Shown one piece after another: positions 1 to 9,921 of a stretch of DNA of 64,000 nt. A program made the translations under genes and the position numbers. The stretch spans positions 992,001 to 1,056,000 of the forward strand of contig NZ_CP037993.1 in NCBI RefSeq assembly GCF_004367745.1, written 5' to 3'. The notes under the pieces are model-generated. The model was not told the origin of the DNA. It ran no database searches and was given only the letters and a program-made list of their open reading frames with translations. Every line of letters begins with the position of its first letter. Within the stretch, counting starts at the first letter, position 1. The DNA is from Herbaspirillum huttiense. GTDB taxonomy: Bacteria; Pseudomonadota; Gammaproteobacteria; Burkholderiales; Burkholderiaceae_D.

Positions 1-1215
1 CTGTCGATCAGCTGGTACCTGAAGCAAGCCGGCATCGATCACGTGGTACTGGAAAAACACCAGGTCGGCCACGCCTGGCGGCATGAGCGCTGGGATACCT
101 TTTGCCTGGTCACGCCCAACTGGCAATGCAACCTGCCCGGCTATCCGTATCGCGGCGACGATCCCTATGGCTTCATGAAGAAGGACGAGATCGTGGCCTA
201 CCTCGATGGTTTCGTGGCCAGCTTCCAGCCACCGGTGCGCGAAGACGTGACGGTCGGGAAGCTGTGGCGCGTGGGTGAGCGCTGGCATCTCAGCGCCAGC
301 GATGGCGCCTACACGGCGGACCAGGTGGTGGTGGCGGTCGGCGGTTACCACATCCCGGTGGTGCCGCGCGCAGCCGAGCGCCTGCCGGCCGATATCGTGC
401 AGATCCATTCCAGCCAGTATCTCAATCCGCAGTCGCTGCCCGAGGGCGAAGTGCTGGTGGTCGGCACCGGCCAGTCCGGCTGCCAGATCGCCGAGGACCT
501 GCACCTGGCCGGCCGGCGCGTGCATCTGGGCGTGGGTGAAGCTCCGCGCGTGGCGCGCACCTATCGCGGCAAGGATGTGGTGGAGTGGCTGGACAAGATG
601 AAGTATTACGACCTGCCGGTCGACCAGCATCCGCTGGGCACCGGGGTGCGCGAGAAGACCAATCACTACGTCACGGGACGTGACGGCGGACGCGACATCG
701 ACCTGCGCAAGTTCGCCCTGGAAGGCATGCAGCTCTACGGCAAGTTCGACACGCTGGAGGGTGAGGTGGTGCGTTTCGGTGGCGGCCTCAAGGGCTATCT
801 CGACGAGGCCGATGCAGTCTCCGAAAGCATCAAGGACAGCATCGACAAGTTCATCGCCGCGCAGCAGATCGAGGCCCCGACGGAGGCCCGCTATGTGCCC
901 GTCTGGCAGCCGCCCGCTGAGGAAGTACGCACGCTCGACCTGCGCGCACGGGGTATCTCGGCCGTGGTGTGGTGCATCGGATTCCGTACCGACTTCAGCT
1001 GGATCGCCGAACCCATTTTCGACGGGCGCGGCTACCCGGGCCATGTGCGCGGCGTGACGGCTGCACCGGGTCTGTATTTCCTCGGCCTGCCCTGGCAATA
1101 CACTTGGGGTTCGGGCCGCTTCTCGGGCATCGACCGCGATGCCCGCCATCTGTTCGAACACATCAGTGCGCTGCGGGCGCAGGCAGGTCAGCCGGACCTG
1201 TCCCAGGCGGCCTGA
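1..1215 (+). CDS. Flavin-dependent oxidoreductase, MSMEG_0569-like family (5' partial)
   Basis: The reading frame is open from base 1 and ends at TGA 1213-1215, so the start codon and the N-terminal FAD-binding glycine motif lie left of the window. The visible 404 residues contain FEKH-like and WDTFCLVTPNWQ-like stretches and, near residue 155, the second dinucleotide-binding motif GTGQSGCQIAEDL, as in class B flavoprotein monooxygenases that bind NADPH there. The overall pattern (CLVTPNW..LPGYPY, late GLPWQYTWGSGRFSG) resembles what I recall of the MSMEG_0569 family of putative flavoproteins. Substrate unknown. A true FMO/BVMO cannot be excluded because the N-terminus is missing. Confidence 0.8.
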   Translation: MSISWYLKQAGIDHVVLEKHQVGHAWRHERWDTFCLVTPNWQCNLPGYPYRGDDPYGFMKKDEIVAYLDGFVASFQPPVREDVTVGKLWRVGERWHLSASDGAYTADQVVVAVGGYHIPVVPRAAERLPADIVQIHSSQYLNPQSLPEGEVLVVGTGQSGCQIAEDLHLAGRRVHLGVGEAPRVARTYRGKDVVEWLDKMKYYDLPVDQHPLGTGVREKTNHYVTGRDGGRDIDLRKFALEGMQLYGKFDTLEGEVVRFGGGLKGYLDEADAVSESIKDSIDKFIAAQQIEAPTEARYVPVWQPPAEEVRTLDLRARGISAVVWCIGFRTDFSWIAEPIFDGRGYPGHVRGVTAAPGLYFLGLPWQYTWGSGRFSGIDRDARHLFEHISALRAQAGQPDLSQAA

Positions 1216-1758
1216 GAGACCCCGGAACACTGGCCAAGCGGGCCGTCACGAAAAAAAGCCCGTCCGGGGGAGGGACGGGCTGAAAGATCCGCTGGATGTC
1301 GTCGCAGCGGACAAGGGGAAAGAGGAGATCCCGATGTGCGTACTCTAGGCCCCGAAAATTAAGCCAGACTTAAATCGCAAGAAAAGTGCAGCGCCCGTCG
1401 TGCGGCAAGCAGGGATGATGTTTCTGCATGGCAACGTGGCATGCGCGCATCACTTCATCTCCATGTGCCGGGAACTTCACGATTTTGTGAAACGCCCGCG
1501 TCGCCCGCTGTTACGCTTGCAATCAATCGGATCGCGTGACTACAACGGGGGAACGATCCGACATGGCGTCTTCCGCATCAGAACGGGGCGAGCCACGGCA
1601 GGGGCCGGGCTCATGACTGCGGACGGCACCATTCCCTGCACTCCGGCCAGACCGGGGTCATAACGACATTCCATCTGCCTTCAGGTCCGACCGCAGCCTT
1701 GCTGTGGCCGGGGCAGGCGTTTGCCCGATCATCCACAGTTTTTCCAGATCCACACATC
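1216..1758. other. Intergenic gap before the chemotaxis receptor
   Basis: This 543-bp stretch contains one hairpin (1257-1281) and otherwise no gene I can support. The short open frames here have no ribosome binding site, no recognisable motif and biased composition. The part near 1340-1400 is relatively AT-rich and could hold the promoter of the downstream receptor gene, but no clear -35/-10 pair was found. Confidence 0.5.
1251..1281 (-). terminator. Hairpin with T-run on the minus strand
   Basis: AGCCCGTCC (1257-1265) pairs with GGACGGGCT (1273-1281). The run of A at 1251-1257 becomes a U-tract only for transcripts reading leftward, although the upstream gene reads rightward. It may stop antisense transcription, or it may act as a U-less 3' end stabiliser for the flavoprotein mRNA. 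Confidence 0.5.
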
Positions 1759-3579
1759 ATGACATCTTCCTCCCTGCGTACCCGACTCATCGCCCTCTGT
1801 GCCGGCATCGTCGTGCTGGCCATGCTGGCCATCGTCCTGACCAACTTCCTCACGGCACGCTCGCGCACCATGAGCGTGCTGGATGGCCAGATGGCCCAGC
1901 TGGCGCAAAGCCAGGCATCCGCCATTGCCGAATGGGCCGACGCCAGGAAACTGGTCGTGTCTTCCATCAAGCAGGCGGCCGATGCCGCCGAGCCCTTGCC
2001 CTTCGTGAAGGCGGCCGAGACCGCCGGTGGCTTCGACCTGGCCTACATCGGCTATGCCGACAAGCACGCCGTGTTCTCGCAGCAGCGCAACCGGGCCCCC
2101 GACTACGATCCGACCAAGCGTCCCTGGTACCAGCTGGCCGCTTCCAGCAAGGGACCGGTGCTGACCGCGCCCTACACCAGCGCCAGTACCGGCAAGCTGC
2201 TGGTGACCTTTGCCGAAGCCATCAGCAAGGATGGCCAGGTCACCGCAGTAGCCGCAGCTGACGTGCTGCTCGACAGCGTGGTGGCCGACGTGGTGGCCAT
2301 CAAGCCGACCCCCAACAGCTACGCCTTCCTGGTCGACCTGGGCGGCAAGATCATCGCCCACCCCAATGACAAGCTGCGCCTGAAGCCGCTGTCGGACCTG
2401 GATGCCGCCATCACCCCGCAATCGCTGGCCGCCGCCATGGCCGCCAACAGCCATCAGGAACTGGCCCTGGATGGCCGCCAGCAGATGCTGTTCGCTGCCC
2501 GCGTGGCCGGCACCGACTGGCTGCTGGTGGTGGCGGTGGACCGCGCCGATGCGCTGGCTTCGCTGACTGCCATGCTGGCCAGCTCGGGCGTCATGGCCGT
2601 GCTGGTGACCATCCTCGCCGCGCTGGTGCTGGGTGCCCTGATCTCGCGCGTGTTGCGCCGCCTGTCGGTGGTGCAGCGTGCGCTGGAAGAGATCGCCGAT
2701 GGCGACGGCGACCTGACCCGCCGCCTCGATACCCACGGCAGTACCGATGAGCTGGGCCGCATCAGTGCCGCCTTCAATCGCTTCGTCGACAAGGTCGAGC
2801 ACGTCATGCTCGACATCCGCGAAGCCAGCCACACCATCCACGCCGCCACGCGCGACATCGCCAGCGGCAACATGGACCTGTCGCAGCGCACCGAATCGCA
2901 GGCCAGCTCGCTGGAGCAGACCGCCGCCGCCATGGAGCAACTGACCTCCAGCGTGCGCCAGAACGCCGACAACGCCCAGGAAGCCAATACGCTCTCGCAG
3001 TCCGCCTCCGAGATCGCCGGCCGTGGCGGTGCCATGGTGGAGCAGGTGGTGCAGACCATGAGCGCCATCAATGCCTCCTCGCAGAAAATCGTGGACATCA
3101 TCAGCGTGATCGACGGCATCGCCTTCCAGACCAATATCCTGGCCCTCAATGCAGCGGTGGAAGCGGCCCGCGCCGGCGAGCAGGGACGCGGCTTTGCAGT
3201 GGTGGCTTCCGAAGTGCGCTCGCTGGCGCAGCGTTCGGCCACGGCCGCCAAGGAGATCAAGGTGCTGATCGGCGATTCGGTGGAGCAGGTACGCGCCGGC
3301 GAGCAGACCGTCAGCGAAGCGGGCAGCACCATCCGCAGCGTGGTGGAGAGCGTGCGCAAGGTCAGCGACGTGGTGGCCGAGATCACCTCCGCCAGCCGCG
3401 AGCAGAGCCAGGGCATCCAGCAGACCAACGACGCCGTGGCCCACATGGATCAGGCCACGCAGCAGAACGCGGCACTGGTGGAAGAAGCCGCCGCCGGGGC
3501 ACAGCAACTGCAGGAGCAGGCAGCGCGCCTGGCTGAAGTGGTGGCCTTGTTCCGCTTGCGGGATGTCGCGCGGCAGTGA
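1759..3579 (+). CDS. Methyl-accepting chemotaxis protein with dCache sensor domain
   Basis: This 606-residue inner-membrane chemoreceptor senses a periplasmic ligand and controls CheA. Transmembrane segment 1 lies at about residues 8-30. A double-Cache-type periplasmic region follows at about 35-268 ([11 protein letters not shown] and [12 protein letters not shown] are typical Cache/PDC text). Transmembrane segment 2 is at about 270-298, HAMP at 300-352, and the signalling coiled coil runs to the end. The conserved hairpin tip [20 protein letters not shown] sits at about residue 451. The C-terminus ends without a CheR-binding pentapeptide. The start at 1759 was chosen because it leaves a short basic N-terminus before the first membrane helix; an in-frame ATG-like start 60 bp upstream adds an unlikely leader. 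Confidence 0.93.
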   Translation: MTSSSLRTRLIALCAGIVVLAMLAIVLTNFLTARSRTMSVLDGQMAQLAQSQASAIAEWADARKLVVSSIKQAADAAEPLPFVKAAETAGGFDLAYIGYADKHAVFSQQRNRAPDYDPTKRPWYQLAASSKGPVLTAPYTSASTGKLLVTFAEAISKDGQVTAVAAADVLLDSVVADVVAIKPTPNSYAFLVDLGGKIIAHPNDKLRLKPLSDLDAAITPQSLAAAMAANSHQELALDGRQQMLFAARVAGTDWLLVVAVDRADALASLTAMLASSGVMAVLVTILAALVLGALISRVLRRLSVVQRALEEIADGDGDLTRRLDTHGSTDELGRISAAFNRFVDKVEHVMLDIREASHTIHAATRDIASGNMDLSQRTESQASSLEQTAAAMEQLTSSVRQNADNAQEANTLSQSASEIAGRGGAMVEQVVQTMSAINASSQKIVDIISVIDGIAFQTNILALNAAVEAARAGEQGRGFAVVASEVRSLAQRSATAAKEIKVLIGDSVEQVRAGEQTVSEAGSTIRSVVESVRKVSDVVAEITSASREQSQGIQQTNDAVAHMDQATQQNAALVEEAAAGAQQLQEQAARLAEVVALFRLRDVARQ

Positions 3580-3621
3580 TTCACGCTGCAGGCCGGTTCT
3601 AAACCGAACTCATCTTCATGA

Positions 3622-3658
3622 AAAAACCGCGCTGGCCTGGCAGGCCCGCGCGGTTTTT
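3622..3658. terminator. Bidirectional intrinsic terminator between convergent genes
   Basis: AAAAACCGCGC (3622-3632) pairs with GCGCGGTTTTT (3648-3658), and an inner GGCC/GGCC pair (3634-3637 with 3643-3646) extends the stem. It has A-runs on the left and T-runs on the right, so it can terminate both the chemoreceptor gene and the leftward exporter gene. Confidence 0.9.
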
Positions 3659-3683
3659 CTTTGGGTAAAAGGGCAACTCTTTC

Positions 3684-4925
3684 TCAGCGCTCGCGCACAT
3701 CCGGCAGCAGCACCGTCAGCACGCCCGCCAGCGGCAGGAAGGCGCACAGGCCATAGACCCAGGCGATGCCGTACAGGTCGGCCAGATGGCCCAGCAGGGC
3801 CGCGCCGATCCCGCCGAAGCCGAACATGAGACCGAAGAACACGCCCGCGATCATGCCGACCTTGCCCGGCACCAGTTCCTGCGCATAGACCACGATGGCG
3901 GCGAAGGCCGAGGAGATGACCAGTCCGATCACCACCGACAGCACCGCCGTCCAGAACAGGTTGGCGTGCGGCAGCATCAGGGCGAAGGGCGCAGCACCCA
4001 GGATCGAGATCCAGATCACCAGCTTGCGGCCGATGCGGTCGCCAATCGGGCCGCCCACGAAGGTGCCCACCGCCACCGCGCCCAGGAACAGGAACAGATA
4101 CAGCTGCGAGGAGGCCACCGACATCTGGAAGCGTTCAATCAGGTAGAAAGTGAAGTAACTGGTGAAGCTGGCCATGTAGAAGTATTTGGAAAACACCAGC
4201 AGCGCCAGCACCACCAGCGCGCGGCGCACGGTGGCCGCCGGCAGCGCCTGCGCCGCACGCGGCCTGGCCTTGCCCTTGTTGGCGGCGAGATGGCCGCGAT
4301 ACCAGGCCGACACCCGCGACAGCACCACGATGGCCAGCACCGACAGCAGCACGAACCAGGCCACGTTGCCCTGGCCATACGGCACCACGATGGCCGCCGC
4401 CAGCAGCGGGCCGAAGGCCGAACCGGCATTGCCGCCGACCTGGAAGGTCGACTGGGCCAGGCCGAAGCGGCCTCCGGAGGCCATGCGCGCAATGCGCGAG
4501 GCTTCCGGGTGGAAGGTCGAGGAGCCGATGCCGATCAGGGCGGCGGCCAGCAGGAAGGCAGTGAAGCTGCCCGCCAGCGCCAGCAGCACGATGCCGACCA
4601 GGGTCGCCACGGCACCGGTGGGCAGCAGCCAGGGCTGGGGATGGCGGTCGGTATACATGCCGATCCAGGGTTGCAGCAGGGAGGCGGTGACCTGGAAGGT
4701 CAGCGTGATCAGCCCGACCTGGGTAAAGGTGAGCCCGTAGCCGGTCTTGAGCATGGGATAGATCGAGGGCAGCAGCGCCTGAATCATGTCATTGATCAGG
4801 TGCGCGCCGCCGCAGGCCAGGATGATGCTCATCACCAGCGGCTGGGCGGCGATGGCCGCAGGAGAATCGGTGGAGGCCGTCGGGCCGGAAGGCAGGGTGG
4901 CGTTGGAGTCGGTGGCACTGGTCAT
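3684..4925 (-). CDS. fsr: Fosmidomycin-resistance-type MFS exporter
   Basis: This is a 12-helix major facilitator of about 413 residues. It aligns by eye along its whole length with E. coli Fsr: GGAHLINDMIQALLPSIYP near the start, TLTFQVTASLLQPWIG, GSSTFHPEASRIARMASGG, FSKYFYMAS and VYAQELVPGKVGMIAG. Fsr exports fosmidomycin and probably other small anionic compounds. The start MTSATDS at 4925 was preferred to one seven codons upstream. The gene is divergent from an AraC-type regulator with an 88-bp gap, so local control by that regulator is likely but is inferred from position only. Confidence 0.92.
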   Translation of the reverse strand: MTSATDSNATLPSGPTASTDSPAAIAAQPLVMSIILACGGAHLINDMIQALLPSIYPMLKTGYGLTFTQVGLITLTFQVTASLLQPWIGMYTDRHPQPWLLPTGAVATLVGIVLLALAGSFTAFLLAAALIGIGSSTFHPEASRIARMASGGRFGLAQSTFQVGGNAGSAFGPLLAAAIVVPYGQGNVAWFVLLSVLAIVVLSRVSAWYRGHLAANKGKARPRAAQALPAATVRRALVVLALLVFSKYFYMASFTSYFTFYLIERFQMSVASSQLYLFLFLGAVAVGTFVGGPIGDRIGRKLVIWISILGAAPFALMLPHANLFWTAVLSVVIGLVISSAFAAIVVYAQELVPGKVGMIAGVFFGLMFGFGGIGAALLGHLADLYGIAWVYGLCAFLPLAGVLTVLLPDVRER

Positions 4926-5013
4926 GGTGTCGGGGATGGCAAGCACGAGGAAGACTCGAAGCGTATCATTGGCACCTATTCATGCTGATGACACTTGTTG
5001 TCGATTAAATGCC

Positions 5014-5844
5014 ATGCGTGCCCACCTGACTTCCGTCTGCCCCAGCGCCGAAGTGGATGCCTTCCAGCACCTGCCCAGCAGCGTGGTGGCCTTTGCCCGC
5101 GAGCTGTCGGCGCGCGACCTGCTGACGGCGCACTCGCACCGGCGCGGCCAGCTGCTCTATGCGGTGGACGGCGTGATGCAGGTGCGCACCCCGCAAGGCG
5201 TGTGGCTGGTACCGCCGCAGCGGGCCTTGTGGGTGCCGCCGCAGGTGGAGCACGAGATCCTGATGCTCACGCGCGTGAGCATGCGCACCCTCTACATCGA
5301 TGAGCGGCAGGGCCAGGCGCTGGGTGCGCAATGCCGGCTGCTGGAAGTGTCGGTGCTGCTGCGCGAATTGATTCTGGCCTTGCTGGCCGAGCCGCGCGAG
5401 TATGCGCCGCGCAGCCGGGCCGGCCATGTGGCCGAACTGATCCTGTCGGAACTGGCCCGTGCGCCGGCCATTCCGGTGGCCATCCCGTGGCCGCGCGACC
5501 GTCGCCTGCAGGCCATCTGCGAAGCCATTCTGGACGATCCCGGGCGGCAGTTTTCGCTGGCCGACTGGGCCGGGATGGGCGGGGCCAGCGTGCGCACGGT
5601 GATCCGGCTGTTTCCGAAGGAAACGGGTTTGCAGTTTCGCCACTGGGTGCAGCAGGTGCACCTGAGCGAAGCGCTGGTGCGGCTGGCGCGCGGGGATGCC
5701 GTGGGGGTGGTGGCGCAGGCACTGGGCTATCGCAGCCAGAGCGCGTTTTCCAACATGTTCCGCAAGGCCTTGCGCAGCTCGCCCAATCATTACCTGCCGC
5801 GCCAGGACCGGCGGCGCATCACGCTGGCCTCACCCGTTCAGTAG
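5014..5844 (+). CDS. AraC-family transcriptional regulator with N-terminal cupin
   Basis: 276 residues. The N-terminal half is a cupin-like effector domain: HSHRRGQLLYAVDGVMQV, then WLVPPQRALWVPP. The C-terminal half is a double HTH with DWAGMGGASVRTVIRLF as first recognition unit and VAQALGYRSQSAFSNMFRKALRSSPNHY as the typical second one. The ATG at 5014 gives an N-terminus of normal length for this subclass. It lies head-to-head with fsr, which suggests it controls that exporter. Its last 7 bp overlap the end of the convergent small secreted protein gene. Confidence 0.9.
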   Translation: MRAHLTSVCPSAEVDAFQHLPSSVVAFARELSARDLLTAHSHRRGQLLYAVDGVMQVRTPQGVWLVPPQRALWVPPQVEHEILMLTRVSMRTLYIDERQGQALGAQCRLLEVSVLLRELILALLAEPREYAPRSRAGHVAELILSELARAPAIPVAIPWPRDRRLQAICEAILDDPGRQFSLADWAGMGGASVRTVIRLFPKETGLQFRHWVQQVHLSEALVRLARGDAVGVVAQALGYRSQSAFSNMFRKALRSSPNHYLPRQDRRRITLASPVQ

Positions 5845-6206
5845 TTGATGACCACCACCTTGGGCCCACGCCGGAGCGCAGGCGGGGAAGCCTGTGCGCG
5901 GTCTGCCCCTGCCGCGCGCTCGGGACGCTGCGGGTCACGCTCCAGGAAGTAGGGGTCATCCTGCGGGGCGAGGGCCGTGATGGCCCCCATGATCTGCTGG
6001 GCGCGTTCATTGGCTGCACCCTCGCCGACGGAACAGACCTGGAAGAAATCGGCGCTGCCCTCGGAAAAATCGACGCGGCACTTCTCCGCCACCACTACCG
6101 AGATATCAAGCGCACCGGCATTGGCGGCCATGGCCCGCTCGGTGCGGGCCGCTTGCCAGGTCAGCATCAGCGCCAGCAGCGCGACGACGGCATGGGTCTT
6201 GTTCAT
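5838..6206 (-). CDS. Small predicted secreted protein of unknown function
   Basis: 122 residues starting MNKTHAVVALLALMLTWQ, a short signal peptide with likely cleavage near residue 20-28. The mature part contains two cysteines (EKCRVDF and FFQVCSVG) that could form a disulfide, followed by an arginine/proline-rich tail. A GGAGAA ribosome site precedes the ATG. It overlaps the convergent araC-type gene by 7 bp. No family recognised. The signal sequence and cysteine pair suggest a periplasmic protein. Confidence 0.65.
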   Translation of the reverse strand: MNKTHAVVALLALMLTWQAARTERAMAANAGALDISVVVAEKCRVDFSEGSADFFQVCSVGEGAANERAQQIMGAITALAPQDDPYFLERDPQRPERAAGADRAQASPPALRRGPKVVVINY

Positions 6207-6407
6207 GGGATTCTCCTGTTCCGCCCTAATGTAGCGCTTCGCCATGCACCTGCGCATCGGAGAAATCCTGAGCTGCCACGCTCGCCGCAATCGTCTCAAT
6301 CTCCCGAGACGCCGCGTCCCGCTTGGATGATGCCGGTTTGCAAGTGTAAAGATTGCCGATCTTTTACCGTAATCAAGTCATGAGAACTCCGAACCAGGAG
6401 AGTGGAC

Positions 6408-8258
6408 ATGGCAATGGAAACCGATCTGGCCATCACGGCGCGCGATGCGCTCACGCAACTGGCCCAGCAACAGCAGCCGCGCAATGAGGCCAACGCTGCG
6501 CCGCCGGGCGCGCCCGTGGCGACCGTCACCGCGCTGCCTGAAGAAGGCGTGACGCTGTCGCTGTCGGCCCAGGGCAAATTGATGGCGGCACTGGCCACGG
6601 CGGTCGATAGCGTGACTACGGCGGCGGTCGATTCGACCGAGGCGGCCCAGGCCAGTCCCATGCAAGGCGTGGTGAAGACCCTCATCGATGCCGCGCGCCC
6701 GATCACGCGTGACACGCTCTTTGCCATCGAAGCACGGCTGGTGGCCGCGCGCCGCGGGGCCGATGCGATTGCGGCCGCCGATGCCGAGCTGCCACCGTCG
6801 AATGATCCGCAGCGGCTGCGTCAGGCACGCCAGGCCACCGAGTCCTTGTATGGACGCGCGGACAATCCGTTTACCTACATGTCGCGCGCCGAGCTGTCGG
6901 CCATCGTCTATGACGAGAGCGGCGCCTACACCACCAACGAGCGCTACGCAGCGGCCAACCAGCGCACTGCGCTGGATCAGAAGTACTGGGCACCGGTGTT
7001 CCAGCGTGCTCTGGAGAGCGGTGACTGGAAGCCGGTCATCACGGCGGCGCTGGTGTTCTATGCCAGCTTGTCTGCATTGGAGCAGACCGCTTATCCGGAC
7101 AACTACGCGCAACTGCTGCAGCAGTATCTCGATCTCTACCAGTTGCAGTCGCCTTCCTCGCCGAATGCTTTACCGCCGCAACAACAAGCCGACCTGGCGC
7201 GCATGCTGGAAACCCTGGTGCTGCCGCTCGGTCCGCTGGCGCTGGCCGGCGGCGTGATTCGCGGACTGATGCTGCCCCGTCTCGGCCCCTCGCTGGCCGA
7301 ACTGATCGCCGCCGCACCGCGCCTGGCCGATCTGGTCCAGATCGGCAACAGCGCCCATGCGGCGCAGGACAGCGCCTATCTGGTGCTGCTGCAACGCGTC
7401 TTCGGCGTCACGCGCCGCGAGGACGAGCCGTCCCCGGTGCGCCGTGCTGCGGCAGGAACCAATCCACGTGACTTCCTCGCCTATGGGGATCGCCGCCTGT
7501 TGGCCGAGGCCTACGCCTATGCGCAGTCGCATGCAATGGCGCTGGAAGACATCGATGCCCTGGCGCGCGACCTGGCGGCCTATCGCCGCTGGCGTGCCGC
7601 AGCGGCGGGCATGGCGGCCGTGGGCCAGTCGGGAGACGGCGGCATGGAGGCGGTGGAGCAGGTCTTGTCGCATGCCGCGCGCATGAGCAGCGAAGAGGCC
7701 GTGATCGCGCGCCGCCTGCTGGCCAGCCGCGCGGCCAGCCAGACGCAACTCGATCATGGTTTCCTGGCCTGGCTGCTGGACCCTGCCGGCGGGGGCTGGC
7801 GCGATGGCGAACTGAGCGGCCATGCCAGCAATTTCAGCGCGCTGGAAAAATTGCTGGCCGGTCTGGCCGGGGTGGCCATCGGCGACAGCCTGGGCGAATC
7901 CGGCGAACTGGAGGCGTCCTATCGCATGGTGCTCGAACGCATCGCCTTGCAGGATCAGGAGCCGCAGTGGCTGCGCCAGCCCGCGCAAGCCGCCGCCGAC
8001 GGCACGCGTACGCTCACGCTGGCCGCGCAGATGGCGGCGCTGGCGCGCAGCGATGCTGCCGACAATGCCTTCATGAACAATGCCCTGATGCTGCTGCGCA
8101 TGTATCGCATGTCATTGACCATGAGCCCGGCCGAACAGCGCACGCTGGCCGAGCTGGTCTACTCCGCCATGAAGAAGCGCCGCGTGCGCGCACGCCGTGG
8201 AAAACTCTTCGTGGCATGGGCCGAGCGCAGTCCGTTGATGCCCTCGCTGCCGGGCTGA
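6408..8258 (+). CDS. Large hypothetical protein (616 aa), no recognised family
   Basis: The ATG at 6408 has AGGAG seven bases upstream. There is no signal peptide. Residues 1-60 are Gln/Ala/Pro-rich and low complexity, including a run TQLAQQQQP and a VTLSLSAQGKL segment. The remainder is Ala/Leu-rich and predicted helical. A hydrophobic stretch at about residues 265-290 (VLPLGPLALAGGVIRGLMLP) could be membrane-associated or amphipathic. The C-terminus is strongly basic (MKKRRVRARRGK). Helical content and the disordered N-terminus would fit a structural or secreted substrate protein, but I do not recognise it. It is convergent with the AidB-like gene only 10 bp away. Confidence 0.75.
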   Translation: MAMETDLAITARDALTQLAQQQQPRNEANAAPPGAPVATVTALPEEGVTLSLSAQGKLMAALATAVDSVTTAAVDSTEAAQASPMQGVVKTLIDAARPITRDTLFAIEARLVAARRGADAIAAADAELPPSNDPQRLRQARQATESLYGRADNPFTYMSRAELSAIVYDESGAYTTNERYAAANQRTALDQKYWAPVFQRALESGDWKPVITAALVFYASLSALEQTAYPDNYAQLLQQYLDLYQLQSPSSPNALPPQQQADLARMLETLVLPLGPLALAGGVIRGLMLPRLGPSLAELIAAAPRLADLVQIGNSAHAAQDSAYLVLLQRVFGVTRREDEPSPVRRAAAGTNPRDFLAYGDRRLLAEAYAYAQSHAMALEDIDALARDLAAYRRWRAAAAGMAAVGQSGDGGMEAVEQVLSHAARMSSEEAVIARRLLASRAASQTQLDHGFLAWLLDPAGGGWRDGELSGHASNFSALEKLLAGLAGVAIGDSLGESGELEASYRMVLERIALQDQEPQWLRQPAQAAADGTRTLTLAAQMAALARSDAADNAFMNNALMLLRMYRMSLTMSPAEQRTLAELVYSAMKKRRVRARRGKLFVAWAERSPLMPSLPG

Positions 8259-8268
8259 GACAGTCGCC

Positions 8269-9921
8269 TCATGCGTCGGGCCAGGCGCGCTGCAGGATGG
8301 CTTGCTGCGCCGCCAGGCTGGTGCCGCCGAGGGTACCGTAGACACGTCCGCCATCGCCGTCGGCGCGGCTGGCCAGGAAGGCATCGGCCGATCCGCCCGG
8401 GGCATGGCGCGCCATCAGCATGCCCTGCAGGGCCAGCACCAGTTGCTGTACCAGACGCCGGGCACAGGCTTCCCGTTCTTCTTCCGCTGCCGACAGCATC
8501 TGCTTGAGTGAGCGCACCCGCTGTGCCAGCGCAGGATGGGTGCTGGCCGCATCGTCCAGTGCCATCAGCAGTTGCGCGAAGCCTTCGGTCTCGCGGCTGA
8601 TGGCACGCAGGACGTCCAAGCACATCACATTGCCCGAGCCTTCCCAGATCGAATTGACCGGCGCTTCGCGATAGAGCCGCGCCATCGGACCGGTTTCCAC
8701 ATAGCCGTTGCCGCCCCAGACTTCCATGCATTCACCGGTGAATTCCAGCGCGCGCTTGCAGATCCAGAACTTGGCGGCGGGCGTGACGATGCGCTTCCAC
8801 GCGCGTTGCAATGGATCATCGGGCGCATCGAAGGCATGCGCCACGCGCAGCATCAGCAGGGTGGCGGCCTCGCTCTCCAGCGCCAGGTCGGCCAGCACGG
8901 CGCGCATGATGGGCTGTTCGGCCAGCCGGCGGCCGAAGGCACTGCGGTGGCGCGCATGGTGGAGGGCCTGCACCAGGGCCTGCCGCATCAGCGCGGCGCT
9001 GCCGATGATGCAATCCAGGCGCGTGTGGTTGGCCATCTCGATGATGGTCGGAATGCCGCGGCCATCCTCGCCGACCATGATGCCCATGGCTTCCTCGAAT
9101 TCCACTTCGCTGCTGCTGTTGGAGCGATTGCCGAGCTTGTCCTTGAGACGCTGTATCAGGATGGGATTGCGCGTGCCATCCGGCAGCCAGCGCGGCACGA
9201 AGAAACAGGAGAGGCCGTTCTCGGTGCGCGCCAGCATCAGGTGCGCATCGCACATCGGTGCCGAGAAGAACCACTTGTGACCGGAGAGCAGGTAAGCCTT
9301 GCCGCGCCCGTCTTCCAGCGGATCGGCCGGCATGGCGATGGAGGCATTGCTGCGCACGTCGGAACCACCCTGTTTCTCGGTCATGCCCATGCCGATCAGG
9401 ATGGAGCGCTTCTGCGTGATCGGCAGGTCGCGCCCGTCGTGCTCGCGCGAGAAGAGGCGGCTGCGCAATTGTTCGAACAGCGCCGGTTCCTGCTGCAGCA
9501 CCGGGATGGCGGCGAAGGTCATGGTGGTCGGGCAGAGCGAACCAGCTTCGATCTGCGCATGCAGGAAGTAGCCGGCGGCGCGCGCGGCGTGGGCACCATC
9601 GCCCGGCTGCATCCACGGCAGCGCATGCAGGCCGGCGCGGCGCAGCTGTTCCAGCAGCGTATGCCAGGCCGGGTGGAATTCCACCACGTCGATACGATGG
9701 CCGGTGCGGTCATGCGTGTGCAGCACCGGCGTGTGCGTGTTGGCCAGCGTGGCCAGTTCACGCATCTCGGCCCGGCCCAGCAGCTCGCCCTCGCTGGCCA
9801 GGGTGCAGTCGTGCCAGTGTGCGCCTTCGCGCTGCACCGCTTCGCTCAGGGCGAGGTCACTGCGGTAGAGGTTGTAGTCGCACAGGTCGGGGACCTGGTT
9901 GGTGATGTCATGGGTGTGCAT
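8269..9921 (-). CDS. aidB: AidB-like acyl-CoA dehydrogenase
   Basis: 550 residues, close to the length of E. coli AidB (about 541). The N-terminus NLYRSDLALSEAVQREGAHW, FHPAWHTLLEQL, IEAGSLCPTTMTFAAIPVL and MGMTEKQGGSDVRSN all match AidB rather than ordinary acyl-CoA dehydrogenases. AidB is an FAD protein induced in the adaptive response to alkylation; it binds DNA, and its dehydrogenase substrate is unclear. The ATG at 9921, preceded by GGAGAC, was chosen over an upstream in-frame start that adds 24 residues. No Ada box was identified in the 264-bp gap upstream. Confidence 0.9.
   Translation of the reverse strand: MHTHDITNQVPDLCDYNLYRSDLALSEAVQREGAHWHDCTLASEGELLGRAEMRELATLANTHTPVLHTHDRTGHRIDVVEFHPAWHTLLEQLRRAGLHALPWMQPGDGAHAARAAGYFLHAQIEAGSLCPTTMTFAAIPVLQQEPALFEQLRSRLFSREHDGRDLPITQKRSILIGMGMTEKQGGSDVRSNASIAMPADPLEDGRGKAYLLSGHKWFFSAPMCDAHLMLARTENGLSCFFVPRWLPDGTRNPILIQRLKDKLGNRSNSSSEVEFEEAMGIMVGEDGRGIPTIIEMANHTRLDCIIGSAALMRQALVQALHHARHRSAFGRRLAEQPIMRAVLADLALESEAATLLMLRVAHAFDAPDDPLQRAWKRIVTPAAKFWICKRALEFTGECMEVWGGNGYVETGPMARLYREAPVNSIWEGSGNVMCLDVLRAISRETEGFAQLLMALDDAASTHPALAQRVRSLKQMLSAAEEEREACARRLVQQLVLALQGMLMARHAPGGSADAFLASRADGDGGRVYGTLGGTSLAAQQAILQRAWPDA

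Noticed and set aside
1400..1663. 87-codon ORF before the chemoreceptor
   Set aside because: No supporting start signal or family resemblance; Arg/Gly-rich chance frame.
1729..3507. Long frame opposite the chemoreceptor
   Set aside because: Histidine/glycine-rich antisense translation, no motif.
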